Source: Paracoccaceae bacterium (GTDB lineage: Bacteria > Pseudomonadota > Alphaproteobacteria > Rhodobacterales > Rhodobacteraceae). From it: a stretch of 6,398 nucleotides of DNA. The notes under the pieces were generated by a model. That model was given only the letters and a program-made list of their open reading frames with translations, was not told the origin of the DNA and ran no database searches. Location: positions 1 to 6,398 of the forward strand of contig JANSYB010000142.1 of assembly GCA_024742655.1 (NCBI GenBank). Reading direction: 5' to 3'. The translations under genes were made by a program, and so were the position numbers. Below, piece after piece: positions 1-5,661 of this stretch (the stretch's first letter is position 1; every line of letters begins with the position of its first letter).

Positions 1-684
1 GCGTCGTCCGGCGTGTTTCAGGGGCTCAATTGCGGTCCGGGGTCCTCGGATCAATCCGAGATCGTCGCGATCAATCGCGCCCGCGTGGCCAGCGCGATGG
101 AGGTTCCGACCGAGAACCTGTTGACCGTGCATCAGGTACATTCGGCGGATGTGGTCACGGTCGATGGCCCGCTGGACGCGCGTCCGCGCGCGGATGCCAT
201 GGTCACCGCCACGCCCGGCATTGCGCTTGCCGTTCTGACGGCCGATTGCCAGCCGGTGCTGTTCGCCGATCTTCGCGCCGGGGTGATCGGGGCCGCCCAT
301 GCAGGATGGCGCGGAGCGCTGGACGGTGTGCTGGAGGCAACGCTGGATGCGATGGAACGACTGGGCGCCCGGCGCGAAGACATTCACGCCGTGATCGGCC
401 CGTCGATCAGCCAGTCCGCCTACGAGGTCGGACAGGAATTTCTGGAAAGATTCATCGATGAGGACCCCGACAACCAGCGGTTTTTCATCAATGGCGAAGG
501 CGACAAGTACCTTTTTGACCTGACAGGCTATGGGCTGCACAGGTTGCGCCAGGCCGGGATCGCCAACGCGGAATGGACACGACATTGCACCTACACAGAT
601 GCCGCGCGGTTCTATTCCTATCGGCGCACCACGCATGCAGGTGAGGCCGATTACGGGCGGCTGATATCGGCGATCCGTCTCTGA
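1..684 (+). CDS. pgeF: Peptidoglycan editing factor PgeF (YfiH/laccase-domain family), 5' partial
   Basis: Cytoplasmic zinc-dependent enzyme of the YfiH/DUF152 family (formerly 'polyphenol oxidase/laccase domain'). In E. coli PgeF removes L-Ser mis-incorporated in place of L-Ala in peptidoglycan precursors; relatives act on purine nucleosides. The frame is open from base 1 and the first visible residues (ASSGVFQGLNCG) match the internal GVSxGxYxxLN block, so the true start lies upstream and roughly 25-30 residues are missing; the GTG at 13 is not the start. Counting from base 1, the visible 227 residues contain VHQVHSADV (His44, His47), LTADCQPVLF (Cys83), AAHAGWRG (His100) and the C-terminal CTYTDAARFYSYRR (Cys196 onward). 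The conserved Cys and His residues fit the family's metal site. TGA ends the frame at 682-684. Identification is firm; the exact physiological substrate here is inferred from the family. Confidence 0.93.
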   Translation, partial: ASSGVFQGLNCGPGSSDQSEIVAINRARVASAMEVPTENLLTVHQVHSADVVTVDGPLDARPRADAMVTATPGIALAVLTADCQPVLFADLRAGVIGAAHAGWRGALDGVLEATLDAMERLGARREDIHAVIGPSISQSAYEVGQEFLERFIDEDPDNQRFFINGEGDKYLFDLTGYGLHRLRQAGIANAEWTRHCTYTDAARFYSYRRTTHAGEADYGRLISAIRL

Positions 685-697
685 ATCGGGCAGGACC

Positions 698-725
698 GGG
701 GCAAGCGCGATCACAAGATTGCCCC
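698..725 (+). terminator. Possible hairpin terminator after pgeF
   Basis: GGGGCAA at 698-704 pairs perfectly with TTGCCCC at 719-725 around a 14-nt loop, 13 bases after the pgeF stop. There is no U-run afterwards (AATTCAAG follows), so it is either a weak intrinsic terminator or a 3'-end stabilising hairpin. Confidence 0.35.
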
Positions 726-732
726 AATTCAA

Positions 733-763
733 GAAACAATCCGGGCTTTTCGGGAAACAATCC
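733..763 (+). repeat. Two direct copies of GAAACAATCC, 21 bp apart
   Basis: Identical 10-mers at 733-742 and 754-763 are spaced 21 bp start to start, about two helical turns, which would put two sites on the same face of the DNA. They sit at the upstream edge of the AT-rich region before the small gene at 966. They may be a tandem operator or chance. Confidence 0.4.
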
Positions 764-965
764 CCACCAATTCTCGAATTTATAGTTAATTTTCAATTGT
801 TTACTATTTTTTGGCAAATCGTCCACATTCAGAAGATCAACCCGCAGGAAATATCTCAAACTTTTTTCAACCTGCCCTACCTTGGCCCAAAATCCGGGCA
901 ATAGTGGTGCCATCAAAACATAACAAACGTCAGACGGCAGGACGAAAGAGCGAGAGGAAAAGACC

Positions 966-1097
966 ATGAAGAAACGTTGGATGAAATCGGTCATCGAAAC
1001 CAGCAAGCAGACGGCCCCGGCCCTGCCTTTCCAGCGCAGTGCGCGCCGGGCGCCCAAGACCGCACCACTGATGATGGCAAAGCTCCGGACAGCCTGA
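966..1097 (+). CDS. Small very basic protein of unknown function (43 aa)
   Basis: ATG at 966 is preceded by a good Shine-Dalgarno (AGAGGA, 953-958, 7 bases before the start) and the frame ends at TGA 1095-1097. The product starts MKKRWMKSVIETSKQ and has six Lys and five Arg against a single acidic residue (Glu11), so it is strongly cationic. It has no signal peptide, membrane segment or cysteine. A hydrophobic/basic N-terminal part (residues 1-14) could form an amphipathic helix, followed by an Ala/Pro/Arg-rich tail. Short proteins beginning MKK-W-KSV-ET are, from memory, found in Rhodobacteraceae, but no function is known to me. The strong SD, AT-rich leader and terminator-like hairpin downstream argue for a real, independently transcribed gene. 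Nucleic-acid or membrane binding is only a guess from charge. Confidence 0.65.
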   Translation: MKKRWMKSVIETSKQTAPALPFQRSARRAPKTAPLMMAKLRTA

Positions 1098-1114
1098 ACC
1101 GCAGCACGGGCACC

Positions 1115-1134
1115 CGCGCGAGCCTGATCGCGCG
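1115..1134 (+). other. GC hairpin just downstream of the small basic gene
   Basis: CGCGCGA (1115-1121) and TCGCGCG (1128-1134) form a perfect 7-bp stem with a 6-nt loop, 17 bases after the small gene's stop. It is not followed by a U-run, so it is more likely a 3'-UTR stability element or part of a two-hairpin 3' end together with the stem at 1152-1175. Confidence 0.4.
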
Positions 1135-1151
1135 ACATCAATCTTGTGACA

Positions 1152-1175
1152 AAGGCCGCCTGTTCGGGCGGCCTT
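1152..1175 (+). terminator. Probable intrinsic terminator of the small basic gene
   Basis: AAGGCCGCC (1152-1160) pairs perfectly with GGCGGCCTT (1167-1175) around the loop TGTTCG, giving a 9-bp GC-rich stem. It ends in TT and is followed by GTTGATTC, a poor but typical tail for GC-rich alphaproteobacteria. It lies 54 bases after the stop at 1097. Confidence 0.6.
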
Positions 1176-1405
1176 GTTGATTCGGGGCATTCGCGGCCCA
1201 ATTGTGGCGGGCCTGTCGGCTGGACCGGAACAATTCCCGTCTTGCGAGGCTATTGTCATGAAAGATCGGACAGTTTCGCCGGAAATTTGACTAAAATCAG
1301 GCATATTAGCTTACTGTTCTTCATCGAACGTAAATGGTGACACATCAAGCTTGCGTTGCCGGTGGGGGCCGGCGCGGTTGTGATGACCAAAGATGGTGAT
1401 GCAAC

Positions 1406-2194
1406 ATGGCGACCCCCTTTCCCGCTGATGCCCTCTCATCAGCAGATCAGGTTACACACGGCTCACATGCACCCGGTCGGGCTATTGTCCCTCAGCCCGG
1501 CCGGAAGCATCGGGCAATGCGCAAATACCACGTCAAAACGCTGCGGCCAGATGGCAGCGTCCGCGAAACCGAGCAGATCGGCCCGGCCACCCCGGTGTTC
1601 GAGGCCGCGTTTTCGGCCTTTGCCCATGGCACCATGATCCAGACACCGCGCGGCCCGGTTGCCATCGAGGACATCTATCCGGGCATGAAAGTCAAAACCG
1701 CGGACCGGGGTCCGATGCCGGTGCTCTGGGTCGGCTCGATGACGCTGGTTCCCAAGGCGCAGGGTGTTGCATCGCGCGATTGCCGCCTGACGCGCGTCAT
1801 GAGCGACGCCTTCGGGCTTGGCCGCCCGGACCGCGATCTGATGGCCGGACCCGGGGCACGCCTTCTGATGCGCCCCGCCGCGCTGCGCGACAGTTTCGGG
1901 CGCGAGCGCGTGTTGATGCCCGCCCGGGATCTGGTGGACGGTCACAGCGTGGTCGAAATCATACCACCGCGCCCGGTGACCGTTTATCACCTCTGCCTGC
2001 GTCGCCACGCCGTCATATCGGCAGCAGGCATGGATGTGGAAACCTATCATCCCGGTGCCGGGTTCGAACGCAGCATGGGTCAGAACATGGAGGCCCTGTT
2101 CCTGTCCCTGTTCCCGCATATCGAAAAGCCGCAGGATTTCGGGGCCACCGCGTATCCGCGTCTGCCGCTCGCGGCATCCGAAATGGTGGGCTGA
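1406..2194 (+). CDS. Hint-domain (Hedgehog/intein-like) protein lacking the catalytic Cys
   Basis: A 262-residue protein whose middle is a Hint_2-type domain, about residues 71-218. Block A reads FAHGTMIQTPRGPVAIEDI (residues 72-90), followed by YPGMKVKTAD; the C-terminal block is VYHLCLRRHAVI (193-204) then GMDVETYHPG. Active inteins and Hedgehog domains begin this domain with Cys or Ser; here the aligned position is Ala71, so self-cleavage or splicing is not expected. The N-terminal 70 residues (MATPFPADALSSADQ start) have no recognised domain and no signal peptide. Conserved Cys-less relatives exist in Rhodobacteraceae from memory, with unknown function. ATG 1406 is chosen because the N-terminus matches that family; its Shine-Dalgarno is weak (GGTGAT, 1395-1400). 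The stop lies only 3 bases from the end of the convergent Lrp gene. Confidence 0.85.
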   Translation: MATPFPADALSSADQVTHGSHAPGRAIVPQPGRKHRAMRKYHVKTLRPDGSVRETEQIGPATPVFEAAFSAFAHGTMIQTPRGPVAIEDIYPGMKVKTADRGPMPVLWVGSMTLVPKAQGVASRDCRLTRVMSDAFGLGRPDRDLMAGPGARLLMRPAALRDSFGRERVLMPARDLVDGHSVVEIIPPRPVTVYHLCLRRHAVISAAGMDVETYHPGAGFERSMGQNMEALFLSLFPHIEKPQDFGATAYPRLPLAASEMVG

Positions 2195-2197
2195 AGG

Positions 2198-2698
2198 TCA
2201 GGCCGATCGGCTGAGCCGGTCCTCGAGGATATCGAAAGGCACGCCGGGTTCATCCTTGGCGCCCCGGATGACGAGCGACGTCTTGACCGAGGCCACGTTG
2301 TCGGCCGCGGTCAGTTCTCCGGTGAGAAAGCTTTGAAAGGTCGACAGGTCCGGGGCAACGCATTTGAGGATGAAATCGACCTCGCCGTTCAGCATGTGAC
2401 ACTCCCGCACCAATGGCCAGTCGCGGCATCGCGCCTCGAAGGCGCTCAGATCACTTTCGGCCTGGCTTTGCAGCCCGACCATGGCAAAGACCTGCACCTC
2501 GAATCCCAGTTCGCGGGCATCCACGTCGGCGTGATATCCCCGGATGAAACCGGATTCCTCGAGCGTGCGCACGCGGCGCAGGCAGGGGGGGGCGGAGATC
2601 CCCACGCGGCGCGCCAGTTCCACGTTGGTCATGCGCCCGTCAGCCTGCAACTCGGCAAGGATCTTGCGGTCGATCTCATCAAGGCGCGTATTGGGCAT
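2198..2698 (-). CDS. Lrp/AsnC family transcriptional regulator
   Basis: A 166-residue protein with the complete Lrp/AsnC architecture. The N-terminal winged HTH begins LDEIDRKILAELQADGR (residues 6-22), with the recognition region NVELARRVGISAPPCLRRV at 25-43. The ligand-binding RAM domain runs from about 66 to 145 and includes the GEVDFILKC block (105-113). Such proteins form dimers to octamers and sense amino acids, usually regulating amino-acid metabolism and often their own gene. The start at 2698 is supported by GGAG on the minus strand (+ strand CTCC 2706-2709), 7 bases before ATG. The gene is divergent from trxB, the same neighbour arrangement as lrp-trxB in E. coli. It may be the global Lrp or a local paralogue; the sequence does not decide. 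An 8-base poly-C run codes for part of the HTH (residues 36-38). Confidence 0.93.
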   Translation of the reverse strand: MPNTRLDEIDRKILAELQADGRMTNVELARRVGISAPPCLRRVRTLEESGFIRGYHADVDARELGFEVQVFAMVGLQSQAESDLSAFEARCRDWPLVRECHMLNGEVDFILKCVAPDLSTFQSFLTGELTAADNVASVKTSLVIRGAKDEPGVPFDILEDRLSRSA

Positions 2699-2896
2699 CC
2701 GGGGACTCCGTTGAATTCGCGATTGTTATAACACCGACAGTGGCGTGCGCAATATTGTTTCGCGCAGGCGCAAGATCATTTCTCTGCCCATGGGGCGGCC
2801 CTGGGTTATCGCAAAGCCGTGCGGTGGGGGTTACAAGCCCCGGCCCGCGCCGTTATATCTGGCGCGACTCACGCGCAGCATTCGGAAGGGACAATC
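2699..2896. promoter_or_regulatory. Divergent lrp-trxB control region
   Basis: This 198-bp gap must hold both promoters. Two AT-centred perfect palindromes lie near the Lrp gene: TGTTATAACA (2724-2733) and CAATATTG (2750-2757), 26 bp apart start to start. They stand out in GC-rich DNA and are plausible sites for the adjacent Lrp protein, which favours AT-rich dyads. For trxB, TTACAA (2831-2836) with TATATC (2854-2859) at a 17-bp spacing is a possible promoter, giving a leader of about 30 bases; the match is modest. GGAAGGG (2884-2890) is the strong trxB ribosome binding site. Confidence 0.45.
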
Positions 2897-3892
2897 ATGG
2901 CCGAGACCCGTCACACCAAATGTCTGATCATCGGCTCCGGGCCGGCCGGTTACACGGCCGGCGTCTATGCCAGCCGCGCCATGCTTGATCCCATCCTCGT
3001 GCAGGGGATCGAACCGGGCGGCCAGTTGACCACCACCACCGAGGTCGAGAACTGGCCGGGGGATACCGAGGTGCAGGGCCCCGACCTTATGGTCCGGATG
3101 GAGGCGCATGCCAAGGCGATGGGCTGTGAGATCATCGGGGACATCATTACCGAACTGGACGCTGAAACGCGCCCGTTCGTGGCCAAGGGCGATTCAGGGA
3201 CGACCTACACCGCCGACGCCGTCATTCTCGCCACCGGGGCGCGCGCCAAGTGGCTGGGTCTGGACAGCGAAGAGGCCTACAAGGGCTTTGGCGTGTCGGC
3301 CTGTGCCACCTGCGACGGCTTCTTTTACCGTGGACAGGAAATCGTCGTCGTGGGCGGCGGCAACACGGCGGTGGAAGAGGCGCTGTTTCTGACGAATTTC
3401 GCCTCCAAGGTCACCCTGATCCATCGCCGCGATGAATTGCGCGCGGAAAAGATCCTGCAGGATCGTCTGTTCAAGCATCCCAAGATCGAACCGCTGTGGT
3501 TTCACGAGCTGGACGAGGTGCTGGGCGAGGACAATCCCAAAGGCGTCACCGGCGTCAGGGTGAAGCACACAAAGACCGGCGAGACGCAGGAAATCCCCTG
3601 CAAGGGCGTTTTCATCGCCATCGGCCACGCGCCGGCCAACGAACTGGTCAAGGGCAAGGTCGAGATGCATCACGGCGATTACGTCAAGGTCGAGGCGGGC
3701 TCCACCCGCACCTCCATCCCCGGCCTTTTCGCCGCGGGGGACCTGACCGATCACGTTTATCGTCAGGCGGTGACCTCGGCCGGAATGGGCTGCATGGCCG
3801 CGCTGGATGCCGAAAAGTTCCTGGCAGAGCAGGACGTGGTCGAAGACGATCCAGCCCCGGTGCGGCACGATGAGGCGACAGCCGCGTCGTAG
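2897..3892 (+). CDS. trxB: Thioredoxin reductase (NADPH), TrxB
   Basis: Cytoplasmic FAD flavoenzyme that passes electrons from NADPH to thioredoxin, supporting ribonucleotide reductase, disulfide reduction and sulfate assimilation (PAPS reductase). The 331-residue product has the FAD motif GSGPAG (13-18), the redox pair CATC (Cys136 and Cys139), the NADPH motif [12 protein letters not shown] (151-162), [10 protein letters not shown] (176-185, the NADPH phosphate contact) and the second FAD motif [10 protein letters not shown] (276-285). All catalytic residues are present and the length is close to E. coli TrxB (321), with a slightly longer acidic C-terminal tail. ATG 2897 is chosen over longer upstream frames because GGAAGGG sits 6 bases before it and the protein begins right at the FAD-binding strand. 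Divergent from the Lrp gene; its stop is 8 bases from the convergent metallopeptidase gene. Confidence 0.97.
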   Translation: MAETRHTKCLIIGSGPAGYTAGVYASRAMLDPILVQGIEPGGQLTTTTEVENWPGDTEVQGPDLMVRMEAHAKAMGCEIIGDIITELDAETRPFVAKGDSGTTYTADAVILATGARAKWLGLDSEEAYKGFGVSACATCDGFFYRGQEIVVVGGGNTAVEEALFLTNFASKVTLIHRRDELRAEKILQDRLFKHPKIEPLWFHELDEVLGEDNPKGVTGVRVKHTKTGETQEIPCKGVFIAIGHAPANELVKGKVEMHHGDYVKVEAGSTRTSIPGLFAAGDLTDHVYRQAVTSAGMGCMAALDAEKFLAEQDVVEDDPAPVRHDEATAAS

Positions 3893-3900
3893 CCGCCCTG

Positions 3901-4443
3901 TCAGTCAGGATGAATGTCACGCGGTGTGCAGCCTGCTTCGAGGATGACGGCGACCCAGTTCACATTCGGTTCAAGCCCCATTTCGTTCAGCCAGGCCTGC
4001 TGTAACCGGTAGGCGGGCAATTCCTGCGCGCCGGGGCAGTACCAGTGCCCTTGCCCGGCCTGCCTGTGGTGGACGAGTTCGTGCAACAGCACACTCACAT
4101 CATAAGGGTTTTTCGCGTTCCAGGGCCGCACCAGCCAGATCGTTTCGGACGCCGGATCATAGAGCCCCCGGGTGCGCGAGGCGTCCGACGCCGCCCGCAT
4201 CGGGGCGAGCCGGGCCACCGTGGCGGTCGAGGTCTGCCGGATTTCAGGTGCTTCGGCGCGGCGCGGCAGATCGGTGTTTTCATCCAGCCATATTTCCAGA
4301 TGTGCCACCAGATCCGGCAGGCTGCGCGCCTCGCGCCAAGCCAACAGATCACCGGCTGTGGCAGCCCCTGCAATCAGGTTGAGAACAAGACAGAAAAGAC
4401 CGGTTCGCGCCGGCCACAGGCCAGCTCGGGACAGGATGCGCAT
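3901..4443 (-). CDS. Secreted HExxH metallopeptidase-like protein (DUF6647-like)
   Basis: A 180-residue protein with an N-terminal signal peptide: basic start MRILSR, hydrophobic stretch about 15-28, and likely cleavage after ATA (28-30), so periplasmic or secreted. The mature part carries HELVHH (121-126), a zinc-peptidase HExxH signature, and QELPAYRLQQAW (140-151), where Glu141 is a candidate third ligand. Cys136 and Cys172 could form a disulfide in the periplasm. I tentatively associate it with the small DUF6647-type putative peptidases; this is from memory. ATG at 4443 is chosen because GGAGG (+ strand CCTCC, 4449-4453) lies 5 bases before it and the signal peptide begins there; the longer frame from 4476 would read through the ribosome binding site. 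Substrate is unknown. It is divergent from the LysR gene at 4552, which is a candidate regulator. Confidence 0.82.
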   Translation of the reverse strand: MRILSRAGLWPARTGLFCLVLNLIAGAATAGDLLAWREARSLPDLVAHLEIWLDENTDLPRRAEAPEIRQTSTATVARLAPMRAASDASRTRGLYDPASETIWLVRPWNAKNPYDVSVLLHELVHHRQAGQGHWYCPGAQELPAYRLQQAWLNEMGLEPNVNWVAVILEAGCTPRDIHPD

Positions 4444-4551
4444 GGCGTCCTCCTCACGGGTTTGGATTGATGTCAAAAAGATGCTAGAGTGGGGGGGCGC
4501 AGTTGCGCAAAAGGCCTTTTTTCATGTCCGGTTGAAGGAAATTCATCTGCC
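4444..4551. promoter_or_regulatory. Divergent control region of metallopeptidase and LysR genes
   Basis: In 108 bases there are three dyads: TTGATGTCAA (4467-4476, arms TTGA/TCAA), TTGCGCAA (4503-4510) and AAAAGGCCTTTT (4509-4520, perfect). A possible plus-strand promoter is TTGGAT (4462-4467) with TAGAGT (4485-4490) at 17 bp. A possible minus-strand promoter is TTGCGC with TAGCAT (complement of 4505-4510 and 4481-4486) at 18 bp. The two -10 boxes would overlap, as is common for LysR genes that regulate a divergent neighbour. A run of seven G (4491-4497) follows the plus-strand -10. GAAGGAA (4534-4540) is the LysR ribosome binding site, 11 bases before ATG. Confidence 0.4.
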
Positions 4552-5463
4552 ATGGGACGGCAATTGCCACCGTTCGCGGCGGTCAAGGCTTTCGAAGCGG
4601 CCGCACGCCATAAAAGCTTTAAACACGCGGCCGAGGAGCTGTGCCTGTCGCCTTCTGCCGTCAGCCACCAGATCCGCGCGCTTGAGGAATATCTCGACAC
4701 CGCATTGTTCGAACGTGACGGCAACCACATGGCGCTGACCCTGACGGGGATGGCCTATGCCGGAAAGCTGACCGGGCTTCTCGACCTTCTGGATGACACC
4801 ACGCGGTCCGTCCGGCAGGCCGGTGAAAAACCGCTTCGGGTTTTGTGCACGCCCGGCTTTGCCGCGAGATGGCTGGTGCCCCGTCTTGACCGGCTTGAAT
4901 TCGGCGACCGTGTGCGTCTGCGGGTATCCACCGGGGCGCCCTGCACGGATTTCAGCCGCAATGACAGCGACGTGGTCATTCAGTGGGCCGACACACATGT
5001 GCCGGGTGTGACAACCGAGCCATTGATGCAATCGGGCCGTTATCCGGTCATCTGCCCCGAACTGCGGCAGCGCGAAAACGTGCGAACACCCAAGGATCTG
5101 CTGCGGTTACGGCTGATGTACGATGAAACAGATGATTCCTGGGCCGAATGGTTCGAGGCCGTCGGGCTTTCGGCCCCCGATATGCCGCCCGGCCCGGTTT
5201 TTCCCAATTGCGAGCTGGCCACCACGGCCGCCGAGCGCGGACAGGGCGTGGCCATGGCTTATGACGCGATGGTGCGCGATACGCTGGCCGCAGGCCGGTT
5301 GGAACGACTGTTCGACACCGACACCATTCCCTGTGTCATCTACTCGGTCGCTTATGCCGAGTCCCGCGCTGAAGATCCCATGATCCGGCGTTTCTGTGAA
5401 TGGATTTTCGACGAGGTCGAACGGGCGCAAAGCGCTATCAACCGCCTGTCCGCCGCCGAATAA
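4552..5463 (+). CDS. LysR-family transcriptional regulator, GcvA-like
   Basis: A 303-residue LTTR of normal length. The N-terminus MGRQLPPFAAVKAFEAAARHKSF is typical of the GcvA/AmpR-like subgroup. The winged HTH covers about residues 6-65 with the recognition region AAEELCLSPSAVSHQIRALE (26-45). A linker helix leads to the substrate-binding domain (about 92-295), including RVLCTPGFAARWLVPRL and CELATTAAERGQGVAM, the usual late-lobe ligand-pocket motif in this group. GcvA relatives regulate glycine cleavage, beta-lactamase or local genes; the effector here cannot be read from sequence. ATG 4552 is preferred to the GTG at 4489 because the family begins directly at this RxLPP motif. Likely autoregulated and possibly controlling the divergent metallopeptidase gene. 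TAA ends it at 5461-5463. Confidence 0.92.
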   Translation: MGRQLPPFAAVKAFEAAARHKSFKHAAEELCLSPSAVSHQIRALEEYLDTALFERDGNHMALTLTGMAYAGKLTGLLDLLDDTTRSVRQAGEKPLRVLCTPGFAARWLVPRLDRLEFGDRVRLRVSTGAPCTDFSRNDSDVVIQWADTHVPGVTTEPLMQSGRYPVICPELRQRENVRTPKDLLRLRLMYDETDDSWAEWFEAVGLSAPDMPPGPVFPNCELATTAAERGQGVAMAYDAMVRDTLAAGRLERLFDTDTIPCVIYSVAYAESRAEDPMIRRFCEWIFDEVERAQSAINRLSAAE

Positions 5464-5661
5464 CCTTGCCTGCAGTGTTGGGGCGTCGATGCGCTTCAAA
5501 ACCGGTCCCGCCAAGTGAAGTCTGCGGTCCGTTCCTCATTCCGTGGGCGTGGCGCAGGCGCAACAATACCGAAACAGAGCGTTTACCCACCAATTCAGAC
5601 TTTTCTGCAGGTGCATGATGTGGCATGTGTTCACGCGTGAACATACTTTGAGTCGTACCCG
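5464..5661. other. Intergenic region between LysR gene and the regulator-sulfurylase frame
   Basis: 198 bases with no supported gene. No strong terminator follows the LysR stop. The right end is less GC-rich and holds the 16-bp palindrome described separately. A promoter is expected upstream of or overlapping that palindrome, but I cannot place convincing -35 and -10 boxes. Confidence 0.4.
5628..5643. promoter_or_regulatory. Perfect 16-bp palindrome, candidate operator
   Basis: TGTTCACGCGTGAACA is perfectly self-complementary over 16 bases and ends 18 bases before the ATG at 5662. Its size and position fit a dimeric winged-helix repressor site, most simply autoregulation by the MarR-like domain encoded just downstream. 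It differs from the alphaproteobacterial LexA box, which is a direct repeat (GTTC-N7-GTTC). Formation of a hairpin in the leader mRNA is an alternative reading. Confidence 0.55.

Larger units (their letters stand above)
685..965. other. AT-rich non-coding region between pgeF and the small basic gene
   Basis: No convincing gene is seen here. The stretch 781-840 has only 16 G/C in 60 bases (about 27%), far below the GC-rich genes around it; the flanking 60-base blocks are about 47-50%. It probably carries the promoter of the small gene at 966. TTGGCA at 811-816 resembles a -35 box but no good -10 follows at 16-18 bases, so I do not place a promoter. Two copies of GAAACAATCC lie at 733-742 and 754-763, a 21-bp period. 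The low GC may reflect a strong or protein-bound regulatory region rather than acquired DNA, since no mobile-element gene is present. Confidence 0.5.
1098..1405. other. Intergenic region between small gene and Hint-domain gene
   Basis: About 308 bases without a supported gene. The left part holds the two hairpins described separately. A weaker stem (GGCCC 1195-1199 with GGGCC 1209-1213) follows. The stretch 1281-1340 is AT-rich and contains TTGACT at 1287-1292, a fair -35 box, with the weak -10 candidate CTTACT at 1310-1315 after a 17-bp spacer. This could be the promoter of the Hint gene, leaving a leader of roughly 85 bases. Short open frames across the region lack a ribosome binding site and cross the terminator stem, so I do not call them. 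Confidence 0.4.

Noticed and set aside
719..904. 61-codon plus-strand frame in the AT-rich gap
   Set aside because: It starts at TTG inside the hairpin after pgeF, has no ribosome binding site and resembles no protein I know; its hydrophobic composition follows from the AT-rich bases.
488..1201. Long minus-strand open frame across the end of pgeF, the AT-rich gap and the small gene
   Set aside because: It is antisense to pgeF and to the small gene, crosses the terminator hairpin and has no recognisable domain; the pgeF frame explains the coding signal.
1463..2119. 218-codon minus-strand frame opposite the Hint gene
   Set aside because: His/Arg/Ala-rich translation typical of the antisense of a GC-rich gene; the plus frame has a clear domain.
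3194..3868. 224-codon minus-strand frame opposite trxB
   Set aside because: Shadow of trxB, which has every catalytic motif on the plus strand.
4471..4476. Perfect minus-strand TTGACA as -35 box of the metallopeptidase gene
   Set aside because: A -10 at normal spacing would fall on the ribosome binding site (GGAGGA), leaving no room for a leader; better read as an arm of the TTGATGTCAA dyad.
5628..5643. SOS (LexA) box
   Set aside because: The alphaproteobacterial LexA site is a direct repeat GTTC-N7-GTTC; this is an inverted repeat GTTC-N6-GAAC, so a different regulator is more likely.
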